The notes: a model not told the origin generated them from the sequence alone. A stretch of DNA of 64,000 nt from an uncultured Porphyromonadaceae bacterium (GCA_945873625.1 CAMCDS010000008.1:1-64000); one strand, 5' to 3'. Positions 45,010-58,146 are shown, counted from the first letter of the stretch. Translations and numbers: made by a program.

Positions 45010-45894
45010 TTATTTCTTCATCATCGGCTCTACGGTGTATCCGAGCGAGCGCAGACCTTCGACTATCCCTTTCGGCCCGGCGAGGTGGAGCGCTCCGACG
45101 GCCACGAAGCAGCTGCCTTCGCTGAGGATTGCGGGGAGCTTGGTGAGCCAGTCGGCGTTGCGTCGGTCGAGCAGGGCGGTCACGAACTCCGAATGGCTGT
45201 CGTCTACCTCTGTGAGCTTGAGCAGGGCGTCAAGGTCCTGGGCAAGATAGCTGGCGTTGAGCTTTTTCGACTGCTCGGTGATTTTCTCGGGGTGGTCGAG
45301 CATCTCCACGAGGTCGGCGGCCTGACGGGTGATGGGGGTAAAGGTGTAGAGGAGGCGTCCCTGCATCTCCGGCGTCTCGAGGCCGATAACCTCCTTGCCG
45401 GCCTTCTTCCCTTCGGTCTGGAAATAACCGTCGAGCTGCTCCTGCGGATTATATCCGGGGAGGTCTTTGGAGAGGGACGAGAGCGACACTATCGACTGGG
45501 CCACCATCGGGCGCATCATGCTAAGGGCGTCGAGCGTGAGTCCGGGCATGGGGGCGTACTCCTTGAATTTCTCCGATATGCGCTCGTAGTCGGCGGGGGC
45601 GATGAGGTCGCGCAGTGTTGAGTCGGTCGGAGCCATCATGAAGGGCTGGAGGGCGGCCGCGAGCTGCATCTGGCCCATTGTCATGTCGATTTCGCCTACA
45701 ATCCGGTCGGCGTCGGCGAGAGCCTTGCGTGCGCCGGCCACAGAGTCGATTACCGACAGGGGTGCGATGTGGTGGGTGCCGAAGATGTAGGAGGGCTTTT
45801 CGAGTCCGTTGCCGCTCACTTTGTAGAAAATCTGGGCCTGGGTGGCCGACGCCCACATAAGCAGGCCGCATACGATGAGTAATATCTTTTTCAT
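45010..45894 (-). CDS. TraB/GumN-family protein, exported
   Basis: This 294-residue protein has a signal peptide (MKKILLIVCGLLMWASATQA). It is followed by the TraB/GumN family pattern: YIFGTHHIAP near the start, a central GLETPEMQGRLLYTF and the late GALHLAGPKGIVEGLRSLGY. The Gly-x-His and Glu residues are those proposed for metal-dependent activity in the Tiki/TraB superfamily. A periplasmic peptidase-like role is possible but not shown. It is divergent from clpB. Confidence 0.85.
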   Translation of the reverse strand: MKKILLIVCGLLMWASATQAQIFYKVSGNGLEKPSYIFGTHHIAPLSVIDSVAGARKALADADRIVGEIDMTMGQMQLAAALQPFMMAPTDSTLRDLIAPADYERISEKFKEYAPMPGLTLDALSMMRPMVAQSIVSLSSLSKDLPGYNPQEQLDGYFQTEGKKAGKEVIGLETPEMQGRLLYTFTPITRQAADLVEMLDHPEKITEQSKKLNASYLAQDLDALLKLTEVDDSHSEFVTALLDRRNADWLTKLPAILSEGSCFVAVGALHLAGPKGIVEGLRSLGYTVEPMMKK

Positions 45895-46078
45895 GTCTTG
45901 TTGTTTGGGCGGTCAGTCCGCAATGGTTGATGTTTTATGTGTTAGACAGACCGTACCCCTAAATAACTACACCCTTACCGAAAATATTGCGTCGGAGGCT
46001 CCTTCGGGGCGTGCGATTCAACAATCGGGGCGGTTGTTTGTTAATAAATCAAAGCGGAAAACGCATACACACCTTAAT

Positions 46079-48670
<2,592 letters not shown>

Positions 48671-48704
48671 ACACTCTTGAACATTATCCATCCGGTTTTT
48701 CAAG

Positions 48705-48732
48705 GAGTCCGGCCTCGTGCCGGACTCTTTTC
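48705..48732 (+). terminator. clpB terminator
   Basis: A perfect nine-base stem GAGTCCGGC/GCCGGACTC with a five-base loop is followed by TTTTCGTTT. It marks the end of the core genome segment in this window. Confidence 0.9.
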
Positions 48733-48812
48733 GTTTCCGGATGAAACGGGCTTGGCCCCACCATTTTATTTAAATTCTTTCGGAAAAAGAAATTTCTTTC
48801 GATTCTATTTTG

Positions 48813-48820
48813 TATATTTG
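48813..48820 (+). promoter_or_regulatory. Putative promoter of the defence island
   Basis: TATATTTG fits the -7 box and lies 19 bases before the XRE gene's ATG. The preceding T/A-rich region has TTTC rather than TTTG at about 48798. Downstream genes are packed within about 25 bp of one another, so this may drive at least the first three. Confidence 0.5.
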
Positions 48821-48838
48821 CACCATATTTTGGTACGT

Positions 48839-49072
48839 ATGGAGAACAAAAAATTAAATCGGTTACGCGTAGTCATGGCAGAGAAGGATCTCTTCAACAT
48901 GTGGCTATCTGAAAATTTGGGGGTCAGTCAGGCGACTGTTTCCAAATGGGTGACTAATTTCTCCCAGCCCAATTTGGAGATGCTTATAAAGATTTCCAAG
49001 TTGCTTGAAGTGGATGTCAATGATCTTATCCGTCCAGAGGAGGTCGTTATAGAAAAGAAGACAGAACAGTAA
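48839..49072 (+). CDS. Small XRE-family HTH regulator
   Basis: A 77-residue protein that is almost only a Cro/C1-type helix-turn-helix: VVMAEKDLFNMWLSENLGVSQATVSKWVTN and NLEMLIKISKLLEVDVNDLI. The start at 48839 (MENKKLNRLRVV) is chosen because the promoter-like box and terminator of clpB lie just upstream. It precedes the helicase gene by 21 bp. By position it is a likely repressor or regulator of the island, as small HTH proteins often are in restriction loci; this is inference. Confidence 0.85.
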   Translation: MENKKLNRLRVVMAEKDLFNMWLSENLGVSQATVSKWVTNFSQPNLEMLIKISKLLEVDVNDLIRPEEVVIEKKTEQ

Positions 49073-49093
49073 TCCGAAAAGAACAATTCCAAT

Positions 49094-51901
49094 ATGGCAA
49101 ACTACGCTGCCGGACAAAGAATAACGGTAAGAGGAGAAGACTTCCTTATTACCAACATAGAGCCAGACGTCAATGGCAACTACCTGTTGCACGTCATCGG
49201 TATCAGTGAACTTGTAAAGAATCATCATTTCATCTTCGACACAAGCATTGATACCAGCATGGAAATTGTCAGCCCAATCAACACACAGTTGGTAGCCGAC
49301 AAGGATCCTCGTTGGCGCAAGACAAGACTTCTGGTTGAAACAGCCATCCGTAACAATGCCTTCTTCTCACAGAAGATTACCGTTGCACAAGGCGGAGCCT
49401 ACGATATTGCGGAATATCAGATGGAGCCAACGTTGAAGGCTTTGGAACTTCCGCGTCCCCGTTTGCTCATTGCCGATGGTGTCGGCTTGGGTAAGACCAT
49501 CGAGGTCGGTATTTTCCTGAGTGAGATGATTCGTCGCGGACGAGGCAAGCGTATCCTTGTCTGTGCGCTGAAGAGTATTCTTGCTCAGTTCCAGGAGGAA
49601 ATATGGAATCGCTTTGCCATTCCCCTTGTTCGTCTTGACAGCGTTGGCGTAGCACGCATCCAAAGTGAGATACCTCTCAACAAGAATCCTTTCGACTATT
49701 ACGACAAGACTATCATCAGTATCGATACACTGAAGAACAACGGTCGTTTCCGTGCATGGTTGGAGAAGACCCACTGGGACATCATCGTTATAGATGAGTG
49801 TCACAAGGTGTCCAACGAGGCAAGTCTCCGTGGTGACCTCGCTCAGTTCCTTGCCCAAAAGTGCGACTCGTTGATTCTTACCTCTGCCACTCCTCACAAT
49901 GGAAACGCCGAGTCATTTGCCAATCTCATGCGTATGCTCGACCCCATTTCCATCCCGAGAAATGGCGAGTACACACAAGATGACGTGAAGCCATATTATG
50001 TGCGTCGATTCAAAAAGGATATTGAGGACGAACACATTCGTGGACAGTTCCAGAATCGCAAAATCATTAGCATACCTGTCAACCTGCATCCCGAGGAAGA
50101 AAAATTTCTGAAGGTGCAGCACACACGCTTCCAGTCGGTCAACAAGGCAGATAGCTCAGACCCGCTCTTTGCTCTTTCTCTATTCAAAAGTTATCTTTCA
50201 TCTCCCTATGCCGCCCAAGCTTCACTTGAAGAGCGAAGCAAAAAAGATGACAGCGTCGAAGTGAAGGAACTGCTCGATTTGGTAAACACAAACATCTCTT
50301 TGGGAATAGATACCAGATATGTTGCCTTCAGAGACAAGTTGAAGGAAATCTGGAAGAAGAATCCTAAGGAGCGCATCGTAATCTTCACCGAGCGTATTGC
50401 CACAATGAAGTTCCTCGAAGAGAATATCAAAAAAGAGTTCAAATTGAACGAGGAACAGGTCAAGCGCTTTGACGGCTCTATGTCCGACACTGAGCAGGAA
50501 GAGATGGTGAGCGACTTCGCCAAGGAAGACAGCAAGATACGTGTGTTCATTTCCAGCGACTCCGGTTCTCAGGGTGTGAACCTCCATTACTTCTGTCATA
50601 TCATGTTCAACTATGATATCCCCTGGAGTCTTATCACCCTGGAGCAGCGCAATGGTCGTATCGACCGATATGGTCAGAGGCAGACACCTATTATATATTA
50701 TCTTGTAGCCCAGGGACAGGACGAAGACCTGCGCACCGACTTCCGCATCCTCGACAAGTTGAAGGACAAGGAGCAGGAGGTGCATGACGTGCTTGGCGAT
50801 GCCATGAGCGTGATGGAACTCTACAACAGCAAGAAGGAGGAAGATGAGGTTGCCAAGGCTCTCCAAACGGGCGATGACCATTATCTTGACCCGTCAGCAA
50901 CCCAGCGCCGCCGTCAGCGTGGCGGCTTCAAACGTCCTGATGTTGTGACTACGACACCTGCCAAGGAACATCTATCCGAGAAGATATTTGAGCCTAAGTT
51001 GTCTCTCTACAAGTCCGATGAAGATTTCTACAAGGACCTCTTCAACGAACTTGAAGCCAGCGAGTCAATACACCATGGTGATGTGCGCTGGCAGAATGGC
51101 ACTGTGCCATACGTGGAGGTGAAGAACAATGCAGAACTCAGTGACGTGTTGTTCGACATTCCGCGTGAGGCTATTCCTTCCGACAACATCTTCCGTCTGT
51201 GCATGGACAAGGCTACGCTCAACAAGTCAATCGCTGATTCACGCAAGAGCAAGAATGGCGACTGGAGCAAGTTCCTTCCGCTGTATGACCTACATCCTAT
51301 CATCCAATACCTGCTCACCAAGTTCACGGCATCCGTGCCTAAGAACCAGGCCTTCGTCGTCAAGGGCGAACAGATACCAAAGGGAATGAGTTACTACCTG
51401 TTCTATGGCAGTCATGCCAATGGACTCGGTCAGAATCTCGTCAGTAAGTTCTTTGTCGTACCTCTCGACAAGGAAGGAGCGCTGCGCAGCAAACCGCAGT
51501 CTCTCTTTGACTTCCTTGCCGAGTATCATGTTATGGAAGGATTCCTCCAAGGTGTACAGGACGAAGACGTAGCCTTGCTCCAGAATAATTTGAACAGTGC
51601 CGTCAACTTCGGTTCCGAACTCTACATGAAGGAAAAACAGTTCGACGTGGCGCTGAAGATGGAGATAGAACTCAATCAGTACAAGTCCAAACTGGAGAAA
51701 TGGGTGAACGATGGACAAGCCACCTTGTTCGATGGCCTGAACGAAAGTGAAGACATTCACGTTACCCGTCGCAACAAGGACAAAGAGATAGAAGAGATTC
51801 AGAAGATCAGCGACCAGTCGAGCCAGTTCTATCAGGATATGTTCTCGCTCGACAAGGCAGAGCCTTATATGCGTCTCTTGGCTGTCTTCTATAATTTCTA
51901 A
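49094..51901 (+). CDS. SNF2-family helicase/translocase (DrmD-like)
   Basis: This 935-residue protein has a full SF2/SNF2 motor: [18 protein letters not shown] (Walker A), [12 protein letters not shown] (motif II), [11 protein letters not shown] (III), [13 protein letters not shown] (IV), [15 protein letters not shown] (V) and [13 protein letters not shown] (VI). The C-terminal 300 residues are specific and end without a known nuclease motif. The overall form, with RapA-like motif VI and a following large adenine methylase, resembles the DrmD helicase of class 1 DISARM and helicases of related restriction systems. It probably moves on DNA as part of restriction. No core DISARM genes (drmA, drmB, drmC) are seen. 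Confidence 0.85.
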   Translation: MANYAAGQRITVRGEDFLITNIEPDVNGNYLLHVIGISELVKNHHFIFDTSIDTSMEIVSPINTQLVADKDPRWRKTRLLVETAIRNNAFFSQKITVAQGGAYDIAEYQMEPTLKALELPRPRLLIADGVGLGKTIEVGIFLSEMIRRGRGKRILVCALKSILAQFQEEIWNRFAIPLVRLDSVGVARIQSEIPLNKNPFDYYDKTIISIDTLKNNGRFRAWLEKTHWDIIVIDECHKVSNEASLRGDLAQFLAQKCDSLILTSATPHNGNAESFANLMRMLDPISIPRNGEYTQDDVKPYYVRRFKKDIEDEHIRGQFQNRKIISIPVNLHPEEEKFLKVQHTRFQSVNKADSSDPLFALSLFKSYLSSPYAAQASLEERSKKDDSVEVKELLDLVNTNISLGIDTRYVAFRDKLKEIWKKNPKERIVIFTERIATMKFLEENIKKEFKLNEEQVKRFDGSMSDTEQEEMVSDFAKEDSKIRVFISSDSGSQGVNLHYFCHIMFNYDIPWSLITLEQRNGRIDRYGQRQTPIIYYLVAQGQDEDLRTDFRILDKLKDKEQEVHDVLGDAMSVMELYNSKKEEDEVAKALQTGDDHYLDPSATQRRRQRGGFKRPDVVTTTPAKEHLSEKIFEPKLSLYKSDEDFYKDLFNELEASESIHHGDVRWQNGTVPYVEVKNNAELSDVLFDIPREAIPSDNIFRLCMDKATLNKSIADSRKSKNGDWSKFLPLYDLHPIIQYLLTKFTASVPKNQAFVVKGEQIPKGMSYYLFYGSHANGLGQNLVSKFFVVPLDKEGALRSKPQSLFDFLAEYHVMEGFLQGVQDEDVALLQNNLNSAVNFGSELYMKEKQFDVALKMEIELNQYKSKLEKWVNDGQATLFDGLNESEDIHVTRRNKDKEIEEIQKISDQSSQFYQDMFSLDKAEPYMRLLAVFYNF

Positions 51902-51924
51902 CCGATAAAAGTAAGCATAACGCT

Positions 51925-54900
51925 ATGGCTGACAATATAAAATATCGTTTCATACAGAATGTCGGTGACTATTTCCCTTCGGGATATTTCAGCGACGATT
52001 TTCTGGACAAGGTTCAGAAGTGTGCCGGCATATCCAATGATGAGATGAAGGAACTCTGCACTCCTTTCGTGCGTCTGCGCCAGGAGTACAACGACTACAA
52101 GAACTTCATTATCAACGACTCTCCGCGTCCGGAGGATGCCATCAAGAAGACTTATGACTTCCACACCAGCCTGCTCCGTATCCTTGGCTATGACACCGAT
52201 CATGCCTATCAGGAGCACTGCATCGTCAATGAGGACACCACGCCCATTGAGATGATTCCTGTACGCCACATCATCCGCCAGGGGCAGCAGACCAAGATGC
52301 TCATCATGGAGATGCAGAACCTCATTACCATTGATGACAAGGAACCCGCCGGCCTCTTCGAGCAGCAGTATGAGAGCGAGCCGAACACCAAGGAGCAGAA
52401 GTATTCTGCCCGCCAGTGGCGTTTTGTCTTCAATCTTGACACGGAGAAGTACAAGATTTCGCCAGCCATCATCAACAAGGCGATTACACATATCTTCCTT
52501 CTGCCAGAGGAGCGCCGTCCGCATTTCATCCTGATGCTGGCCGGCAACACCATATTCCTTTTCGACAAGGACAAGTGGGCTAAGGGCAGTTATCTGGAGT
52601 TCTCTCTTGACGAGCTCTTTGCTCAGGCCAGTCTGAGTGCTTTCCGCAACTACTATGCGCTCTTCCACATGCTCGTCAGCAAACAGACCCTTGCTGCCGA
52701 CGGTGAGATGGTGCTGATGGACAGCATCATAGAGGAGAGTTACAAGAATGCCTATGAGGTAACCAAGGACTTGAAGGAAGGTGTCATCCTTGCCGTGGAG
52801 ACGCTTGCCAACGAGGCTCTCTTCTGGTGGAAGCAGAACAACAACATCCCTGTCAGCGACTATACCGACGATACTTTTGAAGGACTTGTGAAGGATGACT
52901 GTCTGACTATCATCTACCGCTTGCTCTTTCTCTTCTACGCTGAAAGTCGTGATGAACTCGAAATCCTTCCTGTGGACGATGAAGTATATAGGTTAGGCTA
53001 TTCGCTGGAGTCTCTGCGCGACCTCGAAATGGTGCGTCTCAACTCGCAAGCCAGTCGTGAAGGCTATTTCTTCGACGATAGCATCCACCATCTCTTCCAC
53101 CTGCTTTCTGATGGTCATAATGCCACAATAGAAAGTGGATATATCAAGAGTTTTCGTGTCCGTCCTATCGACTCACCGCTCTTCAATGACAAGAATCTCC
53201 ACTATCTTGGTGACGTGAGAATCCGCAACATCAAGTGGCAGGAGATTATCAAGGCTTTGTCTCTGTCAAAGAAGAAGAACTACTGCGGACGAATCAGCTA
53301 TGCCAACTTGGGAGTCAACCAGTTGGGCAGTGTCTATGAGAGTCTGCTTGCCTTCCGTGGCTTCTATGCCGAGGAAGACTACATAGAGGTGCATAAGGCC
53401 AATGAACCTCAGGACGGTACGTTCCTCGTGCCATACAGCCGCATGGGTGATTTTGACATCAGCGAAGTGCTCACCAATCAAGAGACAGGTGAGCCTATCA
53501 TCTTGCCTAAGGGTACTTTCGTATATCGTCTGAACGGACGCGACCGACAGAAGTCAGCCAGTTATTATACTCCCGAAGTGCTGACGCGCAGCACAGTGAA
53601 ATACACCCTGAAATCTATCATTGACGAGGTGCGCAACAACAAGCGTAAGGCAACCGAACTGCTTGAACTGAAGATTTTGGAGCCTGCCATGGGTGCAGCT
53701 GCTTTCCAAAATGAGGTTATCAATCAGTTGGCGGAGGCATATCTTGCGGAGCAGCAGCGTCAGCAGCGTGAGAACGGGTTGCACAACTGGCGTATATCGC
53801 CAGACAGATATCGTGACGAGTTGCAGAAGGTTAAGGCTTATATTGCTACGCACAATGTATATGGCGTGGACCTGAATCCTACAGCCATCGAACTGGGAAA
53901 ACTGTCATTGTGGCTGAATGTCATCCACAAGGATATGGAAACGCCGTTCTTTGCCAACCGAATCTGCGTGGGCAACGCTGTCATTGGGGCATGGCTGAAA
54001 GTGTATGGCAAGAATGATTTCTATGGCATTACTGAGCGTTATGGTGCGAAGCTGAAACCCAACAAATGGTGGGAGAAGGCTCCTCACAAGGTGAAATTCT
54101 TCTCTAATCGCGTCAATCGCTCCGTCAATGAGATATATCATTTCCTGCTTCCTGATGCCAACATGCTTGGAGTGCGCAGCATCAAGGAGCAGAAGAAGGC
54201 GCATCCTGCAGAGGATAGACGTATGGCTGGAATCCTCAAAGACTGGACTGCGCCAATAGGTGCTTATGAGTTCCAGACCCTTCTACGTCTGTCGGCAAAG
54301 ATAGATATTTTGCTGAAGGATTACTTCACGGACCAGATTTCCATAGAGAAATATACCAACAACCGCCGTGAGATATGGGATGGCATTGACCACTCTGCCA
54401 CCGACTCTCTGTTCAAAAACGAGGAGCAAGCGGAGTCATACGCTCGCAAGCAGGCACTTTTCGATACACGCTACGGACACAACAATGCCTATCGCAAGCT
54501 CAAGCTGGCGATGGACTATTGGTGCTCGCTCTGGTTCTGGGAATACAAGAATGCTGACAGTCTGCCTACCCGTCAGGAGTATTGGGCAGACATCGAGGCG
54601 CTCCTTGATGTGGATAATGACAAGCTTGACAATCGCACTCGCCAGGCTCTTGAACGTGCCGGTAGGGTATCTGAGGAAAATCCCGAATTTACCCGTCTCA
54701 GTGAAGATGAGTCGCAGATTGTCGCAAAGACACAGGAAGAATTGCTTACCGCTGCTCATGGCATGACCTCGCTCTTCTCTGACGACGACCCTCTTCGCCT
54801 GAAGATTGTCTGCCGACTGTCAGAGCGTTACCGCTTCTTCCACCCTATGCTGGAGTTCATTGAGGTGTTCTGGCTAAGGGATGGATTTGATATTATATGC

Positions 54901-56859
54901 GGTAATCCGCCGTGGTTGAAGTTAGAGTTTGATGAGCAAGGTATTATTTCGGAAAAATATCCGGAAATAGCAATACGCAATGTTAGTGCTCCGCAGGCAC
55001 GCAACATGCGTGATTCATTTTTCGCTTCTTCTCCGCTTTTGCAACAATTATATCGGGATGAAGAATTGGAGAATGCTGGAACTGCTGTATTTCTGAATGC
55101 AAAGTGTAACTATCCTTTGCTCGAAGGACAGCAAACAAATCTCTATAAATGCATCCTTGAGAATGGTTTTTCTCTGCTTTCTGATAATGGATTTATGGGA
55201 TTATTGCATCCTGAAGGTGTTTATGATGATCCAAAGGGACAAATCTTGAGAAAGGAAATATACCGTCGATTGATATACCACTATCAATATCAGAACACAT
55301 TGAAGCTATTTACCGAAATATTACATTGGACAATGTATAGTTCAAACATCTATGGACGTAAAAAAGATAATATAGACTTTGTAAGTATAAGTAATCTATA
55401 TCATCCAAATACGATTGATGTATGTTATGTACACACAGGTAATGGGCCATGTGGAGGAATGAAAGATGAGAATGGAAATTGGAATACAGCTGGTCATCAC
55501 GACCGAATAGTACATATTACGGAAAAAGAATTGAAAGTGATGGCTGACACTTTTGAACAAGGTGCTGACCCTCAATCTGCAAAATTGGTAAGCATTCATG
55601 CAAAGCAAATCATGAATGTATTGGAAGCGTTTGCAGATTTCCCTAAACATGTGGGGGATTTCAATGCGAACATTACAGTTGATTTAGATGAAACAGGAGC
55701 TGTAAATGTTGGAATAATAAAACGAGAAACTTATTATCCAATCGTTGATAATTACGAGATGGTGTATAATGGTCCTCAAATATATGTTGGTAATCCAAGT
55801 TATAAGACTCCAAGAACAGTATGCGTCAATAAGGCTGACTACGACACTATTGACTTGTCTTCCATTTCTAACGATTATATCGCAAGGTCTAACTATAGAC
55901 CTATTATGCCATTGTTCGAATACAAAAAACAAGTACAAGGTTTCTTTATTGGACAGAATGCAGACGGGGAGGATATATATGACGATTGGATTGACCACTA
56001 TAAGGTAGGATTCAGAAAAATGATAAGTCTTCCGAGCGAACGCTCGTTGATATGTGCTGTCCTGCCACGCAGGACAGCACATATCAACGGTGTCATCTCC
56101 TCTTCCTTCGTCAGAGGAGATGACACCGTGGATATGGCTGCGCTTTGTGCATCGATACCAATGGACTTCTTTATGAAGACTATAGCAGCGCAAAACCTGA
56201 CGTCTGTAAGAATGCAAGGTTTCCCTCTTGGTGTTGATGAAAAATACAATAATGCGATGCGTTCTCGCGCCCTTCTCCTCAACTGCCTCACCAAGCACTA
56301 TGCCGACCTGTGGAACGAATGTTGGCGAGAGGAATACAAGCAGGAAACGTGGTCGATTGCCGACCCAAGGTTGAAGCCTTTCGACACCTTGCACGAAGAC
56401 TGGGCATGGGACATCCCCTTGCGCAACTACTTCGAGCGTCGTCAGGCTTTGGTAGAGATTGACGTGATAGCCACCATGGCATTAGGCTTGAGCTTAGAAG
56501 ACTTGGATATGATTTACACCATCCAGTTCCCCGTGCTCCAGCAGAACGAGAACGACACATGGTATGACCAGAAGGGCAACATCGTCTTCACCTGCTCCAA
56601 GGGTCTCACCGGTGTAGGTCTCGACCGCAAGCGCAACAACAAGACCGGCATGCTCGGATGGGAAGACATCCGTGGTGAGCAGATAGATGAAAACACCTAT
56701 GCCGGCATCGCCCCAACCCATACCCACACCATCGACCCTGCCAAGAGCGAACTCTACGGCGGACAGCAAGTCACCTACCATGCCCCCTATACCCGCTGCG
56801 ACCGCATAGCCGACTACCGCCGCGCCTGGGCACATTTCGATAAAATATTCAACAAATAA
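51925..56859 (+). CDS. Giant N6-adenine DNA methyltransferase (DrmMI / Eco57I-like)
   Basis: This 1644-residue protein has an N-terminal region of about 550 residues of unknown fold. The methylase follows with SAM motif I ILEPAMGAAAFQNEVI (usually xPxxGSGAF), YGVDLNPTAIELGKLSLWLN, and the catalytic NPPW in DIICGNPPWLKLEFDEQ near residue 995. A target-recognition part (about 1000-1450) and a conserved C-terminus (DRIADYRRAWAHFDKIFNK) complete it. The recognition part is clearly AT-richer than its flanks, suggesting exchange. Bases 56033-56129 form three abutting perfect inverted repeats inside the frame. It starts 23 bp after the helicase. It may only modify DNA or may combine modification and cutting; a nuclease motif was not identified in the N-terminus. 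Confidence 0.85.
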   Translation: MADNIKYRFIQNVGDYFPSGYFSDDFLDKVQKCAGISNDEMKELCTPFVRLRQEYNDYKNFIINDSPRPEDAIKKTYDFHTSLLRILGYDTDHAYQEHCIVNEDTTPIEMIPVRHIIRQGQQTKMLIMEMQNLITIDDKEPAGLFEQQYESEPNTKEQKYSARQWRFVFNLDTEKYKISPAIINKAITHIFLLPEERRPHFILMLAGNTIFLFDKDKWAKGSYLEFSLDELFAQASLSAFRNYYALFHMLVSKQTLAADGEMVLMDSIIEESYKNAYEVTKDLKEGVILAVETLANEALFWWKQNNNIPVSDYTDDTFEGLVKDDCLTIIYRLLFLFYAESRDELEILPVDDEVYRLGYSLESLRDLEMVRLNSQASREGYFFDDSIHHLFHLLSDGHNATIESGYIKSFRVRPIDSPLFNDKNLHYLGDVRIRNIKWQEIIKALSLSKKKNYCGRISYANLGVNQLGSVYESLLAFRGFYAEEDYIEVHKANEPQDGTFLVPYSRMGDFDISEVLTNQETGEPIILPKGTFVYRLNGRDRQKSASYYTPEVLTRSTVKYTLKSIIDEVRNNKRKATELLELKILEPAMGAAAFQNEVINQLAEAYLAEQQRQQRENGLHNWRISPDRYRDELQKVKAYIATHNVYGVDLNPTAIELGKLSLWLNVIHKDMETPFFANRICVGNAVIGAWLKVYGKNDFYGITERYGAKLKPNKWWEKAPHKVKFFSNRVNRSVNEIYHFLLPDANMLGVRSIKEQKKAHPAEDRRMAGILKDWTAPIGAYEFQTLLRLSAKIDILLKDYFTDQISIEKYTNNRREIWDGIDHSATDSLFKNEEQAESYARKQALFDTRYGHNNAYRKLKLAMDYWCSLWFWEYKNADSLPTRQEYWADIEALLDVDNDKLDNRTRQALERAGRVSEENPEFTRLSEDESQIVAKTQEELLTAAHGMTSLFSDDDPLRLKIVCRLSERYRFFHPMLEFIEVFWLRDGFDIICGNPPWLKLEFDEQGIISEKYPEIAIRNVSAPQARNMRDSFFASSPLLQQLYRDEELENAGTAVFLNAKCNYPLLEGQQTNLYKCILENGFSLLSDNGFMGLLHPEGVYDDPKGQILRKEIYRRLIYHYQYQNTLKLFTEILHWTMYSSNIYGRKKDNIDFVSISNLYHPNTIDVCYVHTGNGPCGGMKDENGNWNTAGHHDRIVHITEKELKVMADTFEQGADPQSAKLVSIHAKQIMNVLEAFADFPKHVGDFNANITVDLDETGAVNVGIIKRETYYPIVDNYEMVYNGPQIYVGNPSYKTPRTVCVNKADYDTIDLSSISNDYIARSNYRPIMPLFEYKKQVQGFFIGQNADGEDIYDDWIDHYKVGFRKMISLPSERSLICAVLPRRTAHINGVISSSFVRGDDTVDMAALCASIPMDFFMKTIAAQNLTSVRMQGFPLGVDEKYNNAMRSRALLLNCLTKHYADLWNECWREEYKQETWSIADPRLKPFDTLHEDWAWDIPLRNYFERRQALVEIDVIATMALGLSLEDLDMIYTIQFPVLQQNENDTWYDQKGNIVFTCSKGLTGVGLDRKRNNKTGMLGWEDIRGEQIDENTYAGIAPTHTHTIDPAKSELYGGQQVTYHAPYTRCDRIADYRRAWAHFDKIFNK
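56033..56129. repeat. Three abutting perfect inverted repeats inside the methylase gene
   Basis: Hairpin 1: CGAGCG/CGCTCG, 56033-56046, two-base loop. Hairpin 2: 21-base perfect arms, 56045-56065 with 56069-56089, three-base loop. Hairpin 3: 17-base perfect arms, 56087-56103 with 56113-56129, nine-base loop. Consecutive hairpins overlap by two or three bases. The reading frame stays open and the encoded residues (ERSLICAVLPRRTAHINGV) still look family-like. Confidence 0.95.
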
Positions 56860-56874
56860 ACTTATATTTATATT

Positions 56875-58146
56875 ATGAAAATAAAATATATACAGATTAA
56901 GAATTTCCGTGGTATAAATGATTTTGAGATTGACAACTTGTCAAATCTTAACGTTGTAGCCGGAATAAATGGTGCAGGAAAGACTTCAATTCTCTTAGCC
57001 ATTCGAATTCTACTGTCGTGGCTTGTCGCAAGAATCAAGAATGCCAAAGGGCGTGGCATCAACATTCTTGATCGTGATATCACGAAAGGGCACGATTTTT
57101 GTTTCATGAAAATATGCCTCTACAATGGCATCAGTTGGCAGATATACAAAAAACGCTCAAGCATTAGAAGACCTATTGATGCAGATAATCTTTATAAGAC
57201 ATCAATGGTTGATATGATGAGTCTTGCAAACAGCATCGCAGAGGCCGTTGCTGCTCATCCTGAGACTACAGACATCCCTCTTATCGACGCTTATGGAGTT
57301 AATCGCGTTGTCGAAGACACACCTATGCGAGTACGCAAGACCCATAAACTCAGTTCTCTTGATGCGCTCTCTGTAAGCATGTCTAACAGTGTTAATTTCC
57401 ATGATTTCTTTATCTGGTTCAGGGAGATTGAAGATATTGAGAATGAGTCGATGCGCAATAGCGGAGTGCTTGTTCACGATAAGAAATTGGACGCTGTGCG
57501 CAATGCAATTACAGGCTTGCTGGATGGATACTCTGACCTAAAGGTGCAGCGCAATCCGCGTGCCTTCATTATAAACAAGAAAGGTCTGCAACTGAACTTC
57601 AACCAACTGTCAGATGGCGAAAAATCTTATATATCTTTAGTACTTGACATTGCAAGAAAGATGGCGATGACGCATCCGACACTGGATCACCCGCTTGATG
57701 GCGATGGTGTTGTGCTCATCGACGAAATAGACCTGCATCTTCATCCTACGTGGCAAAGAGATGTTATAGAACGCCTGCAAAAGATTTTCATCAATTGCCA
57801 ATTCTTGATAACAACTCATTCTCCACATATCGTTTCATGTGTAAATGTCGCTGACGGCGACAAATTGGTAACAATACTTAATGGAGTCGCCAGTGAAATT
57901 AGTAGCAATCAGTATGGCCTGGAAGCTGATCGTGTTCTGTCTGAAATATTCCAAATGGACAGCATGCGTAATCCTGTAGTACAATCTCATATTGATGTTC
58001 TTTGGACGTGTCTGAAACATCAGGATTATGAATCACAAAGATTTCTTGATGAGTATGATTGGCTGAAGAATCACGTAGATGCCAGCGATCCTGTTTATGC
58101 ACAGATCAAATTACAGATTGCACTTATTAAAAAAGGGTTAGCGTAA
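56875..58146 (+). CDS. AAA family ATPase, PtuA-like (Septu-type)
   Basis: This 423-residue ABC/SMC-like ATPase begins IKNFRGINDFEI and has AGINGAGKTSIL (Walker A), QLSDGEKSYISLVLDIA (signature), GVVLIDEIDLHLHPTWQ (Walker B) and TTHSPHIVSC (H-loop). It lacks a TOPRIM domain. It is followed by an HNH gene with a one-base overlap (TAATG), the gene pair of Septu (PtuA-PtuB) and retron-associated ATPase-HNH effectors. No retron reverse transcriptase is near. The likely role is phage sensing with activation of the HNH partner; this is inferred. Confidence 0.85.
   Translation: MKIKYIQIKNFRGINDFEIDNLSNLNVVAGINGAGKTSILLAIRILLSWLVARIKNAKGRGINILDRDITKGHDFCFMKICLYNGISWQIYKKRSSIRRPIDADNLYKTSMVDMMSLANSIAEAVAAHPETTDIPLIDAYGVNRVVEDTPMRVRKTHKLSSLDALSVSMSNSVNFHDFFIWFREIEDIENESMRNSGVLVHDKKLDAVRNAITGLLDGYSDLKVQRNPRAFIINKKGLQLNFNQLSDGEKSYISLVLDIARKMAMTHPTLDHPLDGDGVVLIDEIDLHLHPTWQRDVIERLQKIFINCQFLITTHSPHIVSCVNVADGDKLVTILNGVASEISSNQYGLEADRVLSEIFQMDSMRNPVVQSHIDVLWTCLKHQDYESQRFLDEYDWLKNHVDASDPVYAQIKLQIALIKKGLA

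Noticed and set aside
45842-46078. 79-residue N-terminal extension of ClpB
   Set aside because: It overlaps the divergent TraB gene's start and does not resemble the ClpB N-domain, which begins normally at 46079.
49094-56859. Complete class 1 DISARM system
   Set aside because: Only DrmD-like and DrmMI-like genes are present. drmA, drmB and drmC are not seen in the window, so the label would overstate the evidence.
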